Shown in pieces: positions 44,085-44,278 of a stretch of 44,278 bases of DNA. The notes under the pieces were generated by a model, which was not told where the DNA came from, did no database searches, and saw only the letters and a program-made list of their open reading frames with translations. The stretch is from Planctomycetota bacterium (GTDB lineage: Bacteria > Planctomycetota > Phycisphaerae > WQYP01): contig JAKAVA010000083.1 of the NCBI GenBank assembly GCA_021827645.1, positions 1-44,278 on the forward strand. The letters are read 5' to 3'. The position numbers and the translations under genes were made by a program. The number at the start of each line of letters is the position of its first letter. The first letter of the stretch is position 1.

Positions 44085-44109
44085 CCTCATGAAACTGGGT
44101 ATGAGTCAG
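44085..44109 (-). repeat. Right inverted repeat of IS4-like copy B
   Basis: Contains the transposase stop codon (44090-44092), as at the corresponding end of copy A. No target-site duplication could be identified on the flanks. Confidence 0.75.
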
Positions 44110-44278
44110 GGTTTGAGCCAGTTGACAGTGAACTTCTGTGCGCAATATACTCCAGGGCAATCGCATACTAAATTTTCGTTTGGACTTGGAAATTTTGTTG
44201 TGGGGTGTTAGGATTTTGTTCAATTAAGCTGCGGATCCGCGTGGTTTTGTAAAAATGGACGACGAATGAAAGGAGCTT

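Larger units (their letters stand above)
43294..44109 (+). mobile_element. IS4-family-like element, copy B (internally deleted)
   Basis: The ends are imperfect inverted repeats (43294-43318 and 44085-44109; 19 of 25 positions match, core GACTCATACC). AGGAAAGGAG precedes an ATG at 43420 that opens MNRKDAIAWVLSVC ... LRLLQAKTLSELVEAAV, an IS4-type transposase N-terminus. After about 48 codons the frame breaks, and the sequence jumps to the C-terminal part: ISNWYAHRMDIEELFRDKKN (the YREK-type motif) and LLLILALAYILFCGLGL, ending at the TGA at 44090-44092. A TGA also interrupts the C-terminal frame at about 43684, where family members have Trp. It is roughly 0.8 kb and cannot make active transposase. 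Copy A lies at 6409-6963. Confidence 0.85.

Noticed and set aside
44136-44170. GTGCGCAATATACTCC with a second CGCA 21 bases later near the right edge
   Set aside because: The spacing is 21 and the TGGT part of the half-site is missing in both. The AAGGAG at the very end suggests a gene beyond the window, but nothing ties it to the operator.
1-44278. CRISPR array or defence system
   Set aside because: No regularly spaced repeats and no cas, restriction or toxin-antitoxin genes could be recognised.

Overview
The window looks like a chromosomal segment of a planctomycete, probably of the class Phycisphaerae. This rests on gene content only: a secreted autotransporter-type beta-strand protein with a C-terminal PEP-CTERM-like anchor (PEPAALG, hydrophobic stretch, RRK), a prepilin-type protein with a C-terminal H-x9-DG-like motif, a XylR/AraC-type regulator, many exported glycoside hydrolases and a sulfatase, and no SusC/SusD or TonB genes.

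Left part (1-21.4 kb): carbohydrate degradation. It encodes an MGH1-type glycosidase, GH78 and GH106 alpha-L-rhamnosidases, an S1-type sulfatase, a GH79 beta-glucuronidase-like enzyme and a three-gene minus-strand operon (XylR-like regulator, GH52-like enzyme, GH2 enzyme) with overlapping start and stop codons. Together they suggest attack on a sulfated polymer or glycan rich in rhamnose and uronic acid. The segment is scarred by IS remnants, a copy of the GH78 leader and fragments of lost genes.

Middle (21.4-27.6 kb): the PEP-CTERM protein and the prepilin-type protein, each followed by a clear terminator and each preceded by a tandem repeat with 22-bp phasing that sits directly against a plausible -35 box. 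A third such site precedes a prepilin-type gene remnant between the sulfatase and GH79. Then comes the housekeeping set tsf-pyrH-frr, without rpsB.

Right part (27.6-40.5 kb): a minus-strand cassette of flavin halogenase-like enzyme, two ketosynthase-type proteins and a KamA-family radical SAM protein. Divergent from it are three membrane proteins resembling the NuoL/HyfB, NuoM/HyfF and HyfE/NuoN antiporter-like subunits; the first two have lost key charged residues. A 1057-residue exported helical protein of unknown function follows.

Right edge (40.8-44.3 kb): tRNA-Thr(UGU), a beta-helix protein and internally deleted IS630-like and IS4-like copies of the same families found at 6.4-7.2 kb. 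All family calls come from reading motifs by eye; no database search was run.
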